Shown here: positions 11,712 through 22,261 of the stretch, one piece after another
How positions within the stretch are numbered: the first letter of the stretch is position 1
Layout: the number at the start of each line of letters is the position of its first letter
NCBI GenBank assembly: GCA_012959965.1
Contig: DUCF01000026.1
Span: 1-64,000, forward strand
Reading direction: 5' to 3'
Origin: Candidatus Thioglobus sp.
Lineage (GTDB): Bacteria; Pseudomonadota; Gammaproteobacteria; PS1; Pseudothioglobaceae
Length of the DNA: 64,000 bases
Position numbers and translations under genes: made by a program
The notes under the pieces: model-generated
Database searches by the model: none
Told to the model about the DNA's origin: nothing
Seen by the model: only the letters and a program-made list of their open reading frames with translations

Positions 11712-12944
11712 ATGTATTTAGCCAACCCATTCAAAGGATTAAGACCCAAAGGAGCAGAAGCTTCGTCTGTATCTCTTCCTAGTACGGACCACTTGTCTGA
11801 AGAAATGATCAGCGATTACAAGGGCAACAACCCTTGGAGTTATCTGAATATCTTTAGTCCGGAAGATCCTTGTTCAAAAACGGATAGTGAGCTAGAAGCT
11901 GAAGCAAGAGAAAAGTTCGGGGCAATGAAAAGCAGCTCGGCTATTGCAAAAGACCTTGAGAAAGCATTTTATATTTATAAAATTTCGACAGAAGGGCATT
12001 CTCAAGTTGGCATGATTGCTACGGCAAAAATATCCGACTATGACGATCTACATATTCGTGGACATGAGAAAATTTATGTCGAGAATTCTCAAAAAAGATT
12101 TGAACAAATCAAAAACCTAAACGCTCAAATAGGCCCTATTTATGTCGTCTACCCTGACGAAGCTAAATTGGCCAGCTTATTAGAAGAGCAAATCACTGTC
12201 GAGCCAACCTATTCTTTTGATGCTATAGACGGCTGTCAGCATCAACTATGGGTTATAGACGGCGAAGATACTGTGCTACAAATCAGAGAATTGTTTAACG
12301 CGATCCAGCGCACATACGTTGCTGATGGCCACCATAGAATTGCGGCGTTATCCAGATTCGCAGAATACAGAAAGCACCAGAATCACGACCACACGGGTGA
12401 AGAGTCATATAATTTCTTCATGATGGCCCTGTTCCCAGAAAGCCAGGCACGCATACTTGACTACAACAGACTGGTAAAAGACTTGTTTGGTTATTCTCCA
12501 AGCGACTTTATCGAGAAAGTTGAAGAGCACTTTATTGTTGAAAAACAAAACGCACCATACAAGCCAACTGCATTAGAGTCGTTCGGCATGTACCTGGATA
12601 ACACGTGGTACTCAGTTATCCTAAAAGATAAGCCAGAAGAGGCACTTTCAGGACTGATGAACTTAGATATTAATATATTGCATCACTACTTGCTTGACCC
12701 AGTTTTAGACATTGGCGACCCAAGACGCGATACAAGAATTGGTTTTATTGCCGGTTTTCACGGGCTTGAATCAATTGAAAAAAAGGTCGACTCAGGCGAA
12801 GTCGAAGTTGGTTTCTCTTTTTTCCCAACACCAATGGAACACGTAATAAACTTTGCTGACAAAAATTTAACAATGCCACCAAAATCGACATGGTTTGATC
12901 CAAAACCATTAGATGGCTTGGTAGCATACGACTTCGAGGACTAA
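11712..12944 (+). CDS. DUF1015 family protein
   Basis: 410 aa; NPFKGLRP start, TYVADGHHRIAALSRF motif typical of DUF1015; in operon with serC-serA. Confidence 0.88.
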   Translation: MYLANPFKGLRPKGAEASSVSLPSTDHLSEEMISDYKGNNPWSYLNIFSPEDPCSKTDSELEAEAREKFGAMKSSSAIAKDLEKAFYIYKISTEGHSQVGMIATAKISDYDDLHIRGHEKIYVENSQKRFEQIKNLNAQIGPIYVVYPDEAKLASLLEEQITVEPTYSFDAIDGCQHQLWVIDGEDTVLQIRELFNAIQRTYVADGHHRIAALSRFAEYRKHQNHDHTGEESYNFFMMALFPESQARILDYNRLVKDLFGYSPSDFIEKVEEHFIVEKQNAPYKPTALESFGMYLDNTWYSVILKDKPEEALSGLMNLDINILHHYLLDPVLDIGDPRRDTRIGFIAGFHGLESIEKKVDSGEVEVGFSFFPTPMEHVINFADKNLTMPPKSTWFDPKPLDGLVAYDFED

Positions 12945-12950
12945 ATCATT

Positions 12951-14099
12951 ATGATAACTAAGCCAACAACTAAACCGTCAAATCCAAACTTCTCAAGTGG
13001 CCCATGCTCTAAGAGGCCAGGTTGGGATATTAGCGCCCTAAAAAATGCCGATACTGGCAGATCACACAGAGCAAAGCACTGTAAAGCGAAACTTAATGAC
13101 GTTATTGTCAAATCAAGCACGCTTCTTGGCTTGCCTGAAGATTACACTGTAGCCATTATGGCAGGCTCCAACACCGGCGCATTAGAGGCGGCCTTATGGT
13201 CTCTTTTAGGTGCACGAGGTGTTGATGTTTTGGCTTGGGAGAACTTTGGTAAAGACTGGGTCAACGATATTTTGAACGAGTTAAAGCTTGATAACGTCAA
13301 CTCTTACGTTGCCGACTACGGTCAGCTGCCTGATTTGAGTCAAGCCAACTTTGATAACGACGTGATTTTCACGTGGAACGGTACAACAGCCGGCGTTCGT
13401 GTTCCTAATGCAGACTGGATTCCAGACGACAGAGAGGGTTTAACAATTTGTGACGCTACCTCTGCAGTGTTTGCCATGGACATGGACTTTAGCAAGCTTG
13501 ATGTTGTTACTTGGTCTTGGCAAAAAGTTTTGGGCGGCGAAGGCGCTCACGGCATGATTGCATTATCACCACGTGCACTAGAAAGATTAGAGTCGCACAC
13601 ACCTGCATGGCCAATGCCTAAAATTTACAGAATGGCGAGCAAGCTAAAAGTCTCTAAAGGCATCTTTGCAGGCGCCACAATCAACACCCCATCAATGATT
13701 TGTGTTGAAGACGTAATCGACGCACTAAACTGGGTTGAATCTGTTGGCGGCGCAGAAGCGTTAATTAAGCACTCAGACGAAAACCTTAATATTGTTTCTA
13801 GCTGGATTGATGGCAGCGACTCATTTAAGTTTTTATGTGACGACGAAAGCGCAAGATCTTCAACAAGTATCACTGTAGCAATCAAAGACGAATCATTCAC
13901 TAGTATGAGTGAAGACGATCAAAGAGCGCTTGTGAAGAAAGTAGTAACACTACTTGACGACGAAGGTGTGGCATTTGATATTGGCGGTTACCCGAAAGCA
14001 CCAGCTAGCTTTAGATTATGGGGCGGACCAACAGTACAAAACGACGACATGAAGGCAGTATTGCCGTGGATTGAATGGGCTTATCAAGAGGTAAAATAA
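12951..14099 (+). CDS. serC: Phosphoserine aminotransferase
   Basis: 382 aa; [37 protein letters not shown]-Lys region. Confidence 0.93.
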   Translation: MITKPTTKPSNPNFSSGPCSKRPGWDISALKNADTGRSHRAKHCKAKLNDVIVKSSTLLGLPEDYTVAIMAGSNTGALEAALWSLLGARGVDVLAWENFGKDWVNDILNELKLDNVNSYVADYGQLPDLSQANFDNDVIFTWNGTTAGVRVPNADWIPDDREGLTICDATSAVFAMDMDFSKLDVVTWSWQKVLGGEGAHGMIALSPRALERLESHTPAWPMPKIYRMASKLKVSKGIFAGATINTPSMICVEDVIDALNWVESVGGAEALIKHSDENLNIVSSWIDGSDSFKFLCDDESARSSTSITVAIKDESFTSMSEDDQRALVKKVVTLLDDEGVAFDIGGYPKAPASFRLWGGPTVQNDDMKAVLPWIEWAYQEVK

Positions 14100-15037
14100 T
14101 GTATAAAGTATTAATTTCAGACGCAATGAGTAACGTTGCGGATCAAATCTTCAACGACAAAGGTATTGAAGTTGACGTAACCACAGGACTATCCGAGCAG
14201 GAGTTGATTAACATCATTCCTGAGTACGACGGCCTACTTGTAAGATCAGCTACAACAGTCACAAAAGACATCTTGGCTGCTGCAACAAAGCTTAAGGCTA
14301 TTGCTAGAGCGGGTGCAGGCGTTGATAACATCGACTGCGCGACAGCAAGAGAAAACGGTGTTGTTGTAATGAACACACCGGGCGGCAACACCAACGCAAC
14401 AGCGGAACACGCATTTGCTTTAATAATGGCAGCACTTAGAAAAATTCCTTTCGCAGACGAAACAACGCATAAAGGCGAGTGGCAGAAGAAGGCCATTAAA
14501 GGCATCGAGCTTTCAAAGAAAACTCTTGGCATTGTTGGTTTTGGCAATATTGGCGCAAGACTTAGCCACTTGGTTAGTGGTTTTGATGTCAACGTACTTG
14601 TTTCCTCTAAGTCTTTAGAGTCAAGACAAGCAGAGTTCCCTCATGTTACCAACGTGAGCTTTGACGAGCTACTTGAGCAAAGTGATATTATTAGTTTTCA
14701 TGGCAAAGCGGCAGCCGACGGCAAGCCACTTGTTAGCAAAGAGCATTTCTCAAAAATGAAGTCTTCTGCAATCATCATCAATGCTGCTCGTGGCAACATG
14801 GTTGATGAGAGCGATCTTAATGATGCACTTAACGAAGGTCTAATCGCAGGCGCGGCTATCGATGTTTTCTCAACAGAGCCAGCTAAAGAAAACGTTTTGT
14901 TTGGCAATCCTAAGGCGATTCTAACGCCTCACCTTGGCGCTTCAACTGCTGAAGCATCAATCGTGGTTGCTGAAATGGCGGCCAATCAGGTTGCTGATGT
15001 ATTGCAAAACAACGTTGAGATTCACGTTGTAAACTAA
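14099..15037 (+). CDS. serA: D-3-phosphoglycerate dehydrogenase, short form without ACT domain
   Basis: 312 aa; NTPGGNTNATAEHAFALIMAALRKI, GFGNIGARL, HLGASTAEA; starts in TAATG overlap with serC stop. Confidence 0.94.
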   Translation: MYKVLISDAMSNVADQIFNDKGIEVDVTTGLSEQELINIIPEYDGLLVRSATTVTKDILAAATKLKAIARAGAGVDNIDCATARENGVVVMNTPGGNTNATAEHAFALIMAALRKIPFADETTHKGEWQKKAIKGIELSKKTLGIVGFGNIGARLSHLVSGFDVNVLVSSKSLESRQAEFPHVTNVSFDELLEQSDIISFHGKAAADGKPLVSKEHFSKMKSSAIIINAARGNMVDESDLNDALNEGLIAGAAIDVFSTEPAKENVLFGNPKAILTPHLGASTAEASIVVAEMAANQVADVLQNNVEIHVVN

Positions 15038-15060
15038 TCGTTTACAATTCAAGTTGGTCA

Positions 15061-15089
15061 AAAGGCGCTTTTATAGCGCCTTTTTTTTC
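15061..15089 (+). terminator. Rho-independent terminator after serA
   Basis: AAAGGCGCT-TTTAT-AGCGCCTTTTTTTT hairpin plus T-run. Confidence 0.88.
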
Positions 15090-15421
15090 TATTTTTCTAG
15101 CAAGGTTGCGCCGGTTTCCATGCGGATAACTTTACCGCCTTTAAGGGCATTGAATGTAAGAACCGCCTCGGTTGTGCCGTCTGGAAAGTCCATAAAACTA
15201 TGGGTTACCATTACTTTATCGTTCTCAAAAAGACAACGATGCTCTCTTTCCATAAAATCATCACTGGAAAACATATAACTGACCATTTCGCCAAGGTCGT
15301 CCTTGTTATTTGTGCTACCGTCTTGGTGACTGACCATCACGAAATCCTTGTGCATCAAGCTCATAAAAGCCCCTACATCACGGTCTTCGGTGGTTTTTTG
15401 CATTTTTTCGTATACTGACAT
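15089..15421 (-). CDS. SnoaL/NTF2-like small protein
   Basis: 110 aa; YEKMQKTTEDRDVGAFMSLMHKDFVMVSHQDG typical of NTF2-fold proteins. Confidence 0.65.
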   Translation of the reverse strand: MSVYEKMQKTTEDRDVGAFMSLMHKDFVMVSHQDGSTNNKDDLGEMVSYMFSSDDFMEREHRCLFENDKVMVTHSFMDFPDGTTEAVLTFNALKGGKVIRMETGATLLEK

Positions 15422-15675
15422 AATATTTATTCCTTTGGTTGTTGTGCAAAATTGGGTCTTTATGACTCGTTTATACCAGAGCCCCTTACTGCTATTTTCT
15501 TTTTTGATTTTTACTGCAGTTTATGTATATTGCTAATGAAATCACATGCATACTCAGCATTACCTCTGGGGAAGGTTGGCATTTTAAGACCTAAAAAAGA
15601 CTTATAATAATTCTGATTGAAGCGACAAGTTATTCGCTAAACAATGACCCTAATTCACAACTTAAGGAAATCAAC

Positions 15676-16101
15676 ATGATCTGGTTTAAAGACTACACAA
15701 TTGAAGAAGTCAAAGTCTTGGTTGCCAATCAAAGTATTTTGGATCAATTGGGCATAGAGTTTGTTGAGATTGGCAAGGATTATTTAAAAGCTCGCATGCC
15801 GGTCGACAATCGAACACACCAAATTCATGGCATTCTACACGGTGGTGCAACCTGTGTTCTGGCTGAGACTATTGGCAGCATTGCCTCGGTGATGAGTATC
15901 AATTTAAAGCAAAAATACGCGGTTGGATCAGTGATTAGCGCCAACCACCTGCGCTCAGTGATAAATGGCTATGTGACTGCAACCTGCACAGCTATTCACA
16001 TTGGGCGTCAAAAACATGTGTGGCGCATTCTTGTGCGCAGTGACAAGGGAAAGTTAATCTCCACATGTGAACTCACTTGCGCGGTTGTCGATAAATTCTA
16101 G
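15676..16101 (+). CDS. PaaI/hotdog-fold thioesterase
   Basis: 141 aa; HQIHGILHGGATCVLAETIGS hotdog thioesterase motif. Confidence 0.88.
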   Translation: MIWFKDYTIEEVKVLVANQSILDQLGIEFVEIGKDYLKARMPVDNRTHQIHGILHGGATCVLAETIGSIASVMSINLKQKYAVGSVISANHLRSVINGYVTATCTAIHIGRQKHVWRILVRSDKGKLISTCELTCAVVDKF

Positions 16102-19100
16102 AGCGATAGTTGTGCCATTATAGTGTTGTGACTGGCTTTTGCTTTCTCAATATTGGCCGCCTTAACGGGGCCATAACCCTTAATCGCAAGGGGCAAGGAT
16201 AACAATTCCACGCATAATTCATAATTATCCGCAACAAGCCTCTGAATGACGAACTCAACGTCGAACTCAAAACTCTTAATCAGTGCTCGTTCTGCTCGAC
16301 GATCGTGGTGATAACCAAATACATCGAACGCTGTACCACGTAAGATTTTTAAACGCGCCAATAATGACAGAGAGGTTAGCATCCAAGGTCCAAAGGTTCG
16401 CTTTTTAGGGCGCCCTGTAGCAACATCAGTACCTGACAACATTGGTGGCGCCATATGAAGCTTTATTTTATAGTTCCCAGAGAATTGCGCTTTCAGCTCT
16501 TTAATAAAGTCCCCGTTAGTGTAAAGTCGCGCAACCTCGTATTCATCCTTATAAGCCAAAACCTTGTGATAACTTTGTGCAACCACTGTGCTTAAACTCT
16601 CCGCTGCGCCCATTGTTTCAAGCTCGACCTTAATAACACGATCAAGCAAACTCTTATAACGCCTCGCATAAGCCTTATTTTGATAATCTTCTAAGTAGCT
16701 CACACGCTTTGCTATCATCTGCTCAAGCCCAGCAACACTCTCATTAATCTCAGGAGTGCTATCGCCCAAAATCTCATGGAGTAGCTCTGCGAGTTTTTTG
16801 GGGTCATGTGCTGCCAAGCGACCATAAGCAAAAGCTTGCAAGTTCATCTCAATGGCAACACCATTCAAGGTAATTGCGCGCTCAATCGCCTCCAGACCGA
16901 CCGGTATCAAGCCTTTTTGCCAAGCAAAACCAAGCATCAGTACATTGGTGGCGATCTCGTCCCCTAGCAATGTCATCGCAAGCGGTGTAGCAGAAACGAA
17001 ATACTGTGAGCCGGCTTGAGTTGCTCCCATCAGAACGCTGCTCACTTGCTCATGACTAAGGTTAATCTCGTTATTAATAACAAAATCGGCGACGGGTGTA
17101 TTTTCTGTGTTGATAACTGCCCTAGTGCGCTCGGTATGGAGAGTTTCATAAGAAGTTTTGCCAGCCGCTGAAACCATGTCACAGGCCAGCAATAAATCAG
17201 CACCGCCTGCAATAATGTGTCCCGTGCGTAAATCATCACGCACCGGGCTAATACGCACATGACTGAGAACCTCACCACCTTTTTGCGCAAGTCCTGCAGC
17301 GTCAAGATTACGACAAAATTTCCCTTCCATATGTGCGGCAATACCCAGCAAGGCACCAATCGTTGTGACACCCGTACCGCCAATACCTGTGACCATAATA
17401 TTGTAAGCTTTATCTATTTTCATCACCTTCGGCTGAGGAATATTGGCCAACACATCATCAAAACTATTGTCCGCTTTAGTTTTGCGAAGCTCGCCGCCTT
17501 CAATTGTTACAAAAGACGGGCAAAAACCTTTTAAGCAACTAAAATCTTTATTGCACGCTGATTGGTTAATCTTGCGCTTACGACCGTATTCAGTCTCGAC
17601 CGGCTGTACAGCAACACAATTGGACTGTTCAGAACAATCGCCACAACCCTCGCACACCGCCTGATTAATCATAACGCGTTTCGCCGGATTAGAGAATTCG
17701 CCGCGTTTACGGCGACGACGTTTTTCTGCCGCACAAGTTTGATCGTAAATAATAACCGTCGTACCCTTTGTCTCTTGACATTGTTTAGCGACCTTATCAA
17801 GGTAATCACGGCTCAATATTTCAACCTCGCTCGGAAAGAGGCTACGATCTTTGTAATTCTCCAGAGTTTCAGTGAGTATCCACACCTTGGTGACGCCCTC
17901 TGAAACAACTTGTTGAGCCACACGATAAACGGGTAAATCACCATCCACAGTCTGGCCGCCGGTCATTGCTACAGCATCATTGTAGAGAATTTTATAAGTG
18001 ATATCAATTTTGGACGCTACCGCTGCGCGAATCGCAAGCGAACCTGAGTGGAAATAAGTGCCGTCACCTAAATTGGTAAAAATGTGTTTTTGCTTTGTAA
18101 AGGCAGATGAGCCAACCCATGGGATGCCTTCGCCGCCCATATGTGTCGGCAAAGCCGTATTACGATCCATCCACTGCACCATAAAATGACAGCCAATACC
18201 GGCCATAGCAAAACTGCCCTCAGGTACCTTGGTGGATGTATTATGCGGACAGCCTGCACAATAAAATGGTCTGCGCAGCATCGGTGGAACGTAGCTAGCC
18301 ATTGCCGCTTCTCTACCTTCAAAGAACTGTAAACACGCTTCAACTTGTTCATTATGATAAAAATGTCCAAGACGTTTTGCAATTACGTGCGCAACCAACC
18401 CTACAGACTGATCATTCTCCAGAGGCAATAATATTGCACTATTTTCATCGTATTTACCAACAACGACGGGGCGTGTCTCTGAAGGCCAGTTAAAGATTTG
18501 TTGCTTGAGCTGATACTCGATCATTTCGCGCTTTTCTTCAACAATCAGAATCTCTTCCAGTCCTTGAACAAAGTTTTGCACGCCTTGCGGCTCCAACGGC
18601 CACACCATACCAACCTTGTAAACCCGCAAGCCTATTTTTGCAGCAACCTCTTCAGTAATTCCAAGCTCAACCAGTGCTTGCATAACATCGCCATAGGATT
18701 TACCCGAGGTAATAATACCAAAACGTGGATTAGGGCTGTCCATGACTGTTTTATCAATTTTGTTCTTACGACAAAAGGCGTGACAAGCAAAAGCTTTATA
18801 GTTTTGCAATCGATCATCAATTTCACGTGGAACGTCATTAAGACGTATGTGAACACCGCCCTCTGGCATGCTAAATTCGTCTGCATTCGGCTGCAAGATT
18901 TCTTGCTTTTCTATTGACAAGTCCACAGTGCCTGTTGTTTCTACGGTTTCGCTCGTCACCTTAAGTGCAGTCCAGCATCCTGAGTAGCGTGACATCTCGA
19001 TACCGAGCAATCCGTACTCTACAAACTCATTAATACTGGATGGATACAAAACTGGAATAATCATCGATGCCAGAACATGATCACTCTGACATGACAATGT

Positions 19101-19583
19101 CGAAGATTTGCAGCCATGGTCGTCGCCAACAATCGCAAGCACGCCGCCATATGGCGCCGTACCGTGAGCGCTTGCATGGCGCAACGCATCAATCGAGCGA
19201 TCAACGCCGGGCGCTTTTCCATACCAAATACCAAACACACCGTCATAATCAGAGCCGCCTGGCATCAAATTAACCTGCTGTGTACCCCAGATCGATGTTG
19301 CCGCTAAATCCTCGTTCAAGCCTGGATGAAACTTAATGTCTAAATCTTCTAGATATTTATTGGCACGCGTTAATTCGGCGTCATAGCCACCTAAAGGCGA
19401 GCCTCGATAGCCAGAAATAAATCCCGCTGTTTTGAGGCCGGCCGCCTTATCTCTACGGCGCTGAACAATTGGAATTCTGGTTAAGGCCTGCAGCCCCGAC
19501 ATAAAGGCAACCCCATCACTTAGCTCATACTTGTCACTAAGAGATATATCTCCATATTGAATAGATTTAAGTTGTTGCGTCAT
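16098..19583 (-). CDS. Indolepyruvate (2-oxoacid):ferredoxin oxidoreductase, fused alpha/gamma subunits
   Basis: 1161 aa; GYRGSPLGGYD N-terminus, TPP region LGDGTYFHSGSLAIRAAV, Fe-S segment CEGCGDCSEQSNC, C-terminal gamma domain GIGGTGVTTIGALLG. Confidence 0.92.
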   Translation of the reverse strand: MTQQLKSIQYGDISLSDKYELSDGVAFMSGLQALTRIPIVQRRRDKAAGLKTAGFISGYRGSPLGGYDAELTRANKYLEDLDIKFHPGLNEDLAATSIWGTQQVNLMPGGSDYDGVFGIWYGKAPGVDRSIDALRHASAHGTAPYGGVLAIVGDDHGCKSSTLSCQSDHVLASMIIPVLYPSSINEFVEYGLLGIEMSRYSGCWTALKVTSETVETTGTVDLSIEKQEILQPNADEFSMPEGGVHIRLNDVPREIDDRLQNYKAFACHAFCRKNKIDKTVMDSPNPRFGIITSGKSYGDVMQALVELGITEEVAAKIGLRVYKVGMVWPLEPQGVQNFVQGLEEILIVEEKREMIEYQLKQQIFNWPSETRPVVVGKYDENSAILLPLENDQSVGLVAHVIAKRLGHFYHNEQVEACLQFFEGREAAMASYVPPMLRRPFYCAGCPHNTSTKVPEGSFAMAGIGCHFMVQWMDRNTALPTHMGGEGIPWVGSSAFTKQKHIFTNLGDGTYFHSGSLAIRAAVASKIDITYKILYNDAVAMTGGQTVDGDLPVYRVAQQVVSEGVTKVWILTETLENYKDRSLFPSEVEILSRDYLDKVAKQCQETKGTTVIIYDQTCAAEKRRRRKRGEFSNPAKRVMINQAVCEGCGDCSEQSNCVAVQPVETEYGRKRKINQSACNKDFSCLKGFCPSFVTIEGGELRKTKADNSFDDVLANIPQPKVMKIDKAYNIMVTGIGGTGVTTIGALLGIAAHMEGKFCRNLDAAGLAQKGGEVLSHVRISPVRDDLRTGHIIAGGADLLLACDMVSAAGKTSYETLHTERTRAVINTENTPVADFVINNEINLSHEQVSSVLMGATQAGSQYFVSATPLAMTLLGDEIATNVLMLGFAWQKGLIPVGLEAIERAITLNGVAIEMNLQAFAYGRLAAHDPKKLAELLHEILGDSTPEINESVAGLEQMIAKRVSYLEDYQNKAYARRYKSLLDRVIKVELETMGAAESLSTVVAQSYHKVLAYKDEYEVARLYTNGDFIKELKAQFSGNYKIKLHMAPPMLSGTDVATGRPKKRTFGPWMLTSLSLLARLKILRGTAFDVFGYHHDRRAERALIKSFEFDVEFVIQRLVADNYELCVELLSLPLAIKGYGPVKAANIEKAKASHNTIMAQLSL

Positions 19584-19674
19584 TATATTTCCTTAATAAA
19601 TCTTAGTGCGAACGGCAGAATTCAAGATGTGGCAAACAATAGGAGTGAGACTGATAATCTGCCACATACAAATT

Positions 19675-19745
19675 ATTATACTGAAATATTTACTTATAAC
19701 CGAATTAAATACATAATATATCGTAATAATCAAAACTATATTATG
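19675..19745 (-). promoter_or_regulatory. 71-bp shared promoter/operator element, copy A (upstream of IOR)
   Basis: Ungapped alignment with 20890-20960 and 27810-27880; minus-strand TATAAT at 19675-19680; CAAAACTATATTATG at 19731-19745. Confidence 0.85.
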
Positions 19746-19875
19746 TTTATAATAAAAAGGAGTTACAATTATCAACACCTCCTGATGGTACAAGGGGGCG
19801 GACTTTTCTTACTTCACGCTAGACTATAAAGTAGGTCATACCCACCGCTCTAAACCGCGACTTTTGTATACAGCT

Positions 19876-19975
19876 TTAAAATCTTAAACCGCCCTCTAGT
19901 TCAATTAAGCAACCATTCATGTGGTGTTTTCGATAGCAAACAAAGCACAAGCGTCATCAGAAATGAAACTGGCGT
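19876..19975 (-). pseudogene. Decayed 3' end of a short-chain dehydrogenase (paralogue of the SDR at 27936-28688)
   Basis: Reverse strand reads ...DDACALFAIENT(-1 frameshift)HMNGCLIELEGGLRF*, versus ...QAILFVIENDYMNGRLIELDGGLRF* in the intact SDR. Confidence 0.8.
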
Positions 19976-20385
19976 TGGCGGTAGTCAGGAGGACGCCTGT
20001 ATTAAATGTAGAGACAGTATCGAAATTTGTCTATTTGTAGTTAGTCGGACGCCCTTCAGTCGTAACTATTATCGAGCGTTTGCGGCTGGTGGATTTGCCG
20101 GCCCTTCTTCAGGGTTTGAGTCAACATTGCTAATAGGTGGCAAAGCCCACAATAGTTGTTTGCATGGCAGGACCATACGTCTTATTTACCGTTGCACATG
20201 GCGTACTTATAGGCGGGCACACCTCAAGTTTTGCCTGACGAGCTAGCATTTAGCCCCAGCTTACCAACCCAAGCTGTCCATCGAGAGTGCGACCACTTAA
20301 ACCAACAAAAACTTTATGACTCACGTATCAGGGTGATTGATATTGTGTTGTGTGTATGATGTTGCTTTTTGCCTCTGTTGGCTAA

Positions 20386-20853
20386 TTAAGTTTTGTTGAT
20401 CGGTATTTTGGTTTCTTGCTTTAAAGTAGAAAGTACTACTAATGTTTTTAAGTGCTGGATATCTTGAATGTCTGTCAACTTATGAATGAGAAAATCCTCA
20501 TAGCCACTAATATTTTGGGTAGCAACTTTCAAGAGAAAATCTGCACCGCCAGTAATACGGTGACACTCCAGAACTTCTTGTAAATCAGTTATTTCTTCCG
20601 TAAATCGAAGTAGTGCGTCTTTGCCGTGTCGCGCTAGAGTCACTTCAACATAAGTAAAACAGTTGGTATTAACTTTAGCAGGGTCGACTATGGCAACAAA
20701 CCTTTTAATGTAACCATTGCTTTCCAGTTTTTTAACCCGCTCTAACGTTGTTGGTGGGGACAAGTTGACCATTACTGCGAGGTCACGATTTGTGAGACGG
20801 CCATCGTCTTGAAGAGCGTCTAGGATTTTTCTGTCAATGTTATCGAGCTGCAT
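20386..20853 (-). CDS. Lrp/AsnC family transcriptional regulator
   Basis: 155 aa; LDNIDRKILDALQDDGRLTNRDLAVMVNLSPPTTLERVKKLE wHTH plus RAM domain. Confidence 0.95.
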   Translation of the reverse strand: MQLDNIDRKILDALQDDGRLTNRDLAVMVNLSPPTTLERVKKLESNGYIKRFVAIVDPAKVNTNCFTYVEVTLARHGKDALLRFTEEITDLQEVLECHRITGGADFLLKVATQNISGYEDFLIHKLTDIQDIQHLKTLVVLSTLKQETKIPINKT

Positions 20854-20889
20854 GTTGGTTCTATAATGTTAAGTGAGAATTAACAAAAT

Positions 20890-20960
20890 ATTTTACTTCA
20901 ATGTTTAGGTATTGCCGAATTATATAAACAATACTTCAATTTAACCAAAACTATATTTTG
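20890..20960 (-). promoter_or_regulatory. 71-bp shared promoter/operator element, copy B (upstream of Lrp gene)
   Basis: Aligns without gaps to copies A and C; CAAAACTATATTTTG at 20946-20960; minus-strand -10-like TAAAAT at its gene-proximal end. Confidence 0.8.
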
Positions 20961-21044
20961 TTCGTTTAATTATAGCCGGGGAGAATTGCGTCTACACCAT
21001 CAAACCTTGCCCCAGCAACAAAACACCAGGTGCCAGGTTTTGAA

Positions 21045-22211
21045 TCATTTTGTCTCCGAAAACAACTCGCGACCAATCAGCATGCGCCGTATTTCGGAAG
21101 TACCCGCCCCTATTTCGTAGAGTTTGGCGTCTCGCAATAGGCGTCCAGCTGAAAACTCATTGGTATAGCCATTTCCACCTAAAGTTTGGATTGTTTGCAA
21201 GGCCATTTGAGTTGCGGCTTCTGCGCTCATTAAAATACATCCGGCAGCATCCTTACGTGTTGTTTCGCCTCGATCACAAGCCTGAGCGACTGCATAGACA
21301 TATGCACGTTGTGATGATAGGGTGGTATACATGTCAGCAATTTTTCCTTGCATTAGCTGGAATTGGCCAATAGGGCGATCAAATTGTTCGCGTTCATGAA
21401 TGTAAGGCACAACAACATCCATACACGCTTGCATTATTCCAAGGGGGCCGCCAGACAACACCAGGCGCTCATAATCCAGCCCACTCATCAGAACTTTGAC
21501 GCCCCCACCAACAACCCCAAGCACGTTCTCCGCCGGCACTTCGCAGTTTTGAAATACCAATTCACAAGTATTCGAGCCCCTCATCCCAAGCTTGTCAAGT
21601 TTTTGCGAAGTTGAAAATCCTGCCATCGCTCTTTCAACAATAAATGCAGTAATTCCCTTTGAGCCTGCCGCCATATCGGTTTTTGCATAAACCACTAATG
21701 TGTCTGCATCTGGGCCATTCGTAATCCACATTTTGCTACCATTTAAGATGTAGGTGTCGCCATTTTTTTTTGCTGACAAACGCATATTTACAACATCAGA
21801 TCCGGCACCTGTTTCACTCATAGCCAGTGCGCCAACATTCTCACCAGTTATTAATTTTGGCAAATATCTCTGGCGTTGTTCCTCAGAACCATTGCGCTGA
21901 ATTTGATTAATACATAAATTAGAATGAGCGCCGTAACTCAAACCTACAGAGGCCGAAGCTCTAGATATTTCCTCCACTGCTATAACGTGGGCTAGATAGC
22001 CCATCCCCGCTCCACCATAGCACTCTGAGGCAGTAATTCCAAGCAAACCCATGTCGCCCATTTTTTTCCACAAATCTTGTGGAAATTCGTTCTCCTTATC
22101 AATTTGTGCTGCGCGAGGCGCTATTTCTTCTTGTGCAAACTTGAAGAGTTCATCACGCAACATTTCAATTTCTGCTGAGTGGTTAAATTGTAATTTTGGA
22201 TAAGAAATCAT
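21045..22211 (-). CDS. liuA: Isovaleryl-CoA dehydrogenase
   Basis: 388 aa acyl-CoA dehydrogenase; [16 protein letters not shown], in liu operon. Confidence 0.92.
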   Translation of the reverse strand: MISYPKLQFNHSAEIEMLRDELFKFAQEEIAPRAAQIDKENEFPQDLWKKMGDMGLLGITASECYGGAGMGYLAHVIAVEEISRASASVGLSYGAHSNLCINQIQRNGSEEQRQRYLPKLITGENVGALAMSETGAGSDVVNMRLSAKKNGDTYILNGSKMWITNGPDADTLVVYAKTDMAAGSKGITAFIVERAMAGFSTSQKLDKLGMRGSNTCELVFQNCEVPAENVLGVVGGGVKVLMSGLDYERLVLSGGPLGIMQACMDVVVPYIHEREQFDRPIGQFQLMQGKIADMYTTLSSQRAYVYAVAQACDRGETTRKDAAGCILMSAEAATQMALQTIQTLGGNGYTNEFSAGRLLRDAKLYEIGAGTSEIRRMLIGRELFSETK

Positions 22212-22261
22212 AAATAATGCCTCGTAATTTAATTTGAAATTTTTGAAATACTAAATGCCGC

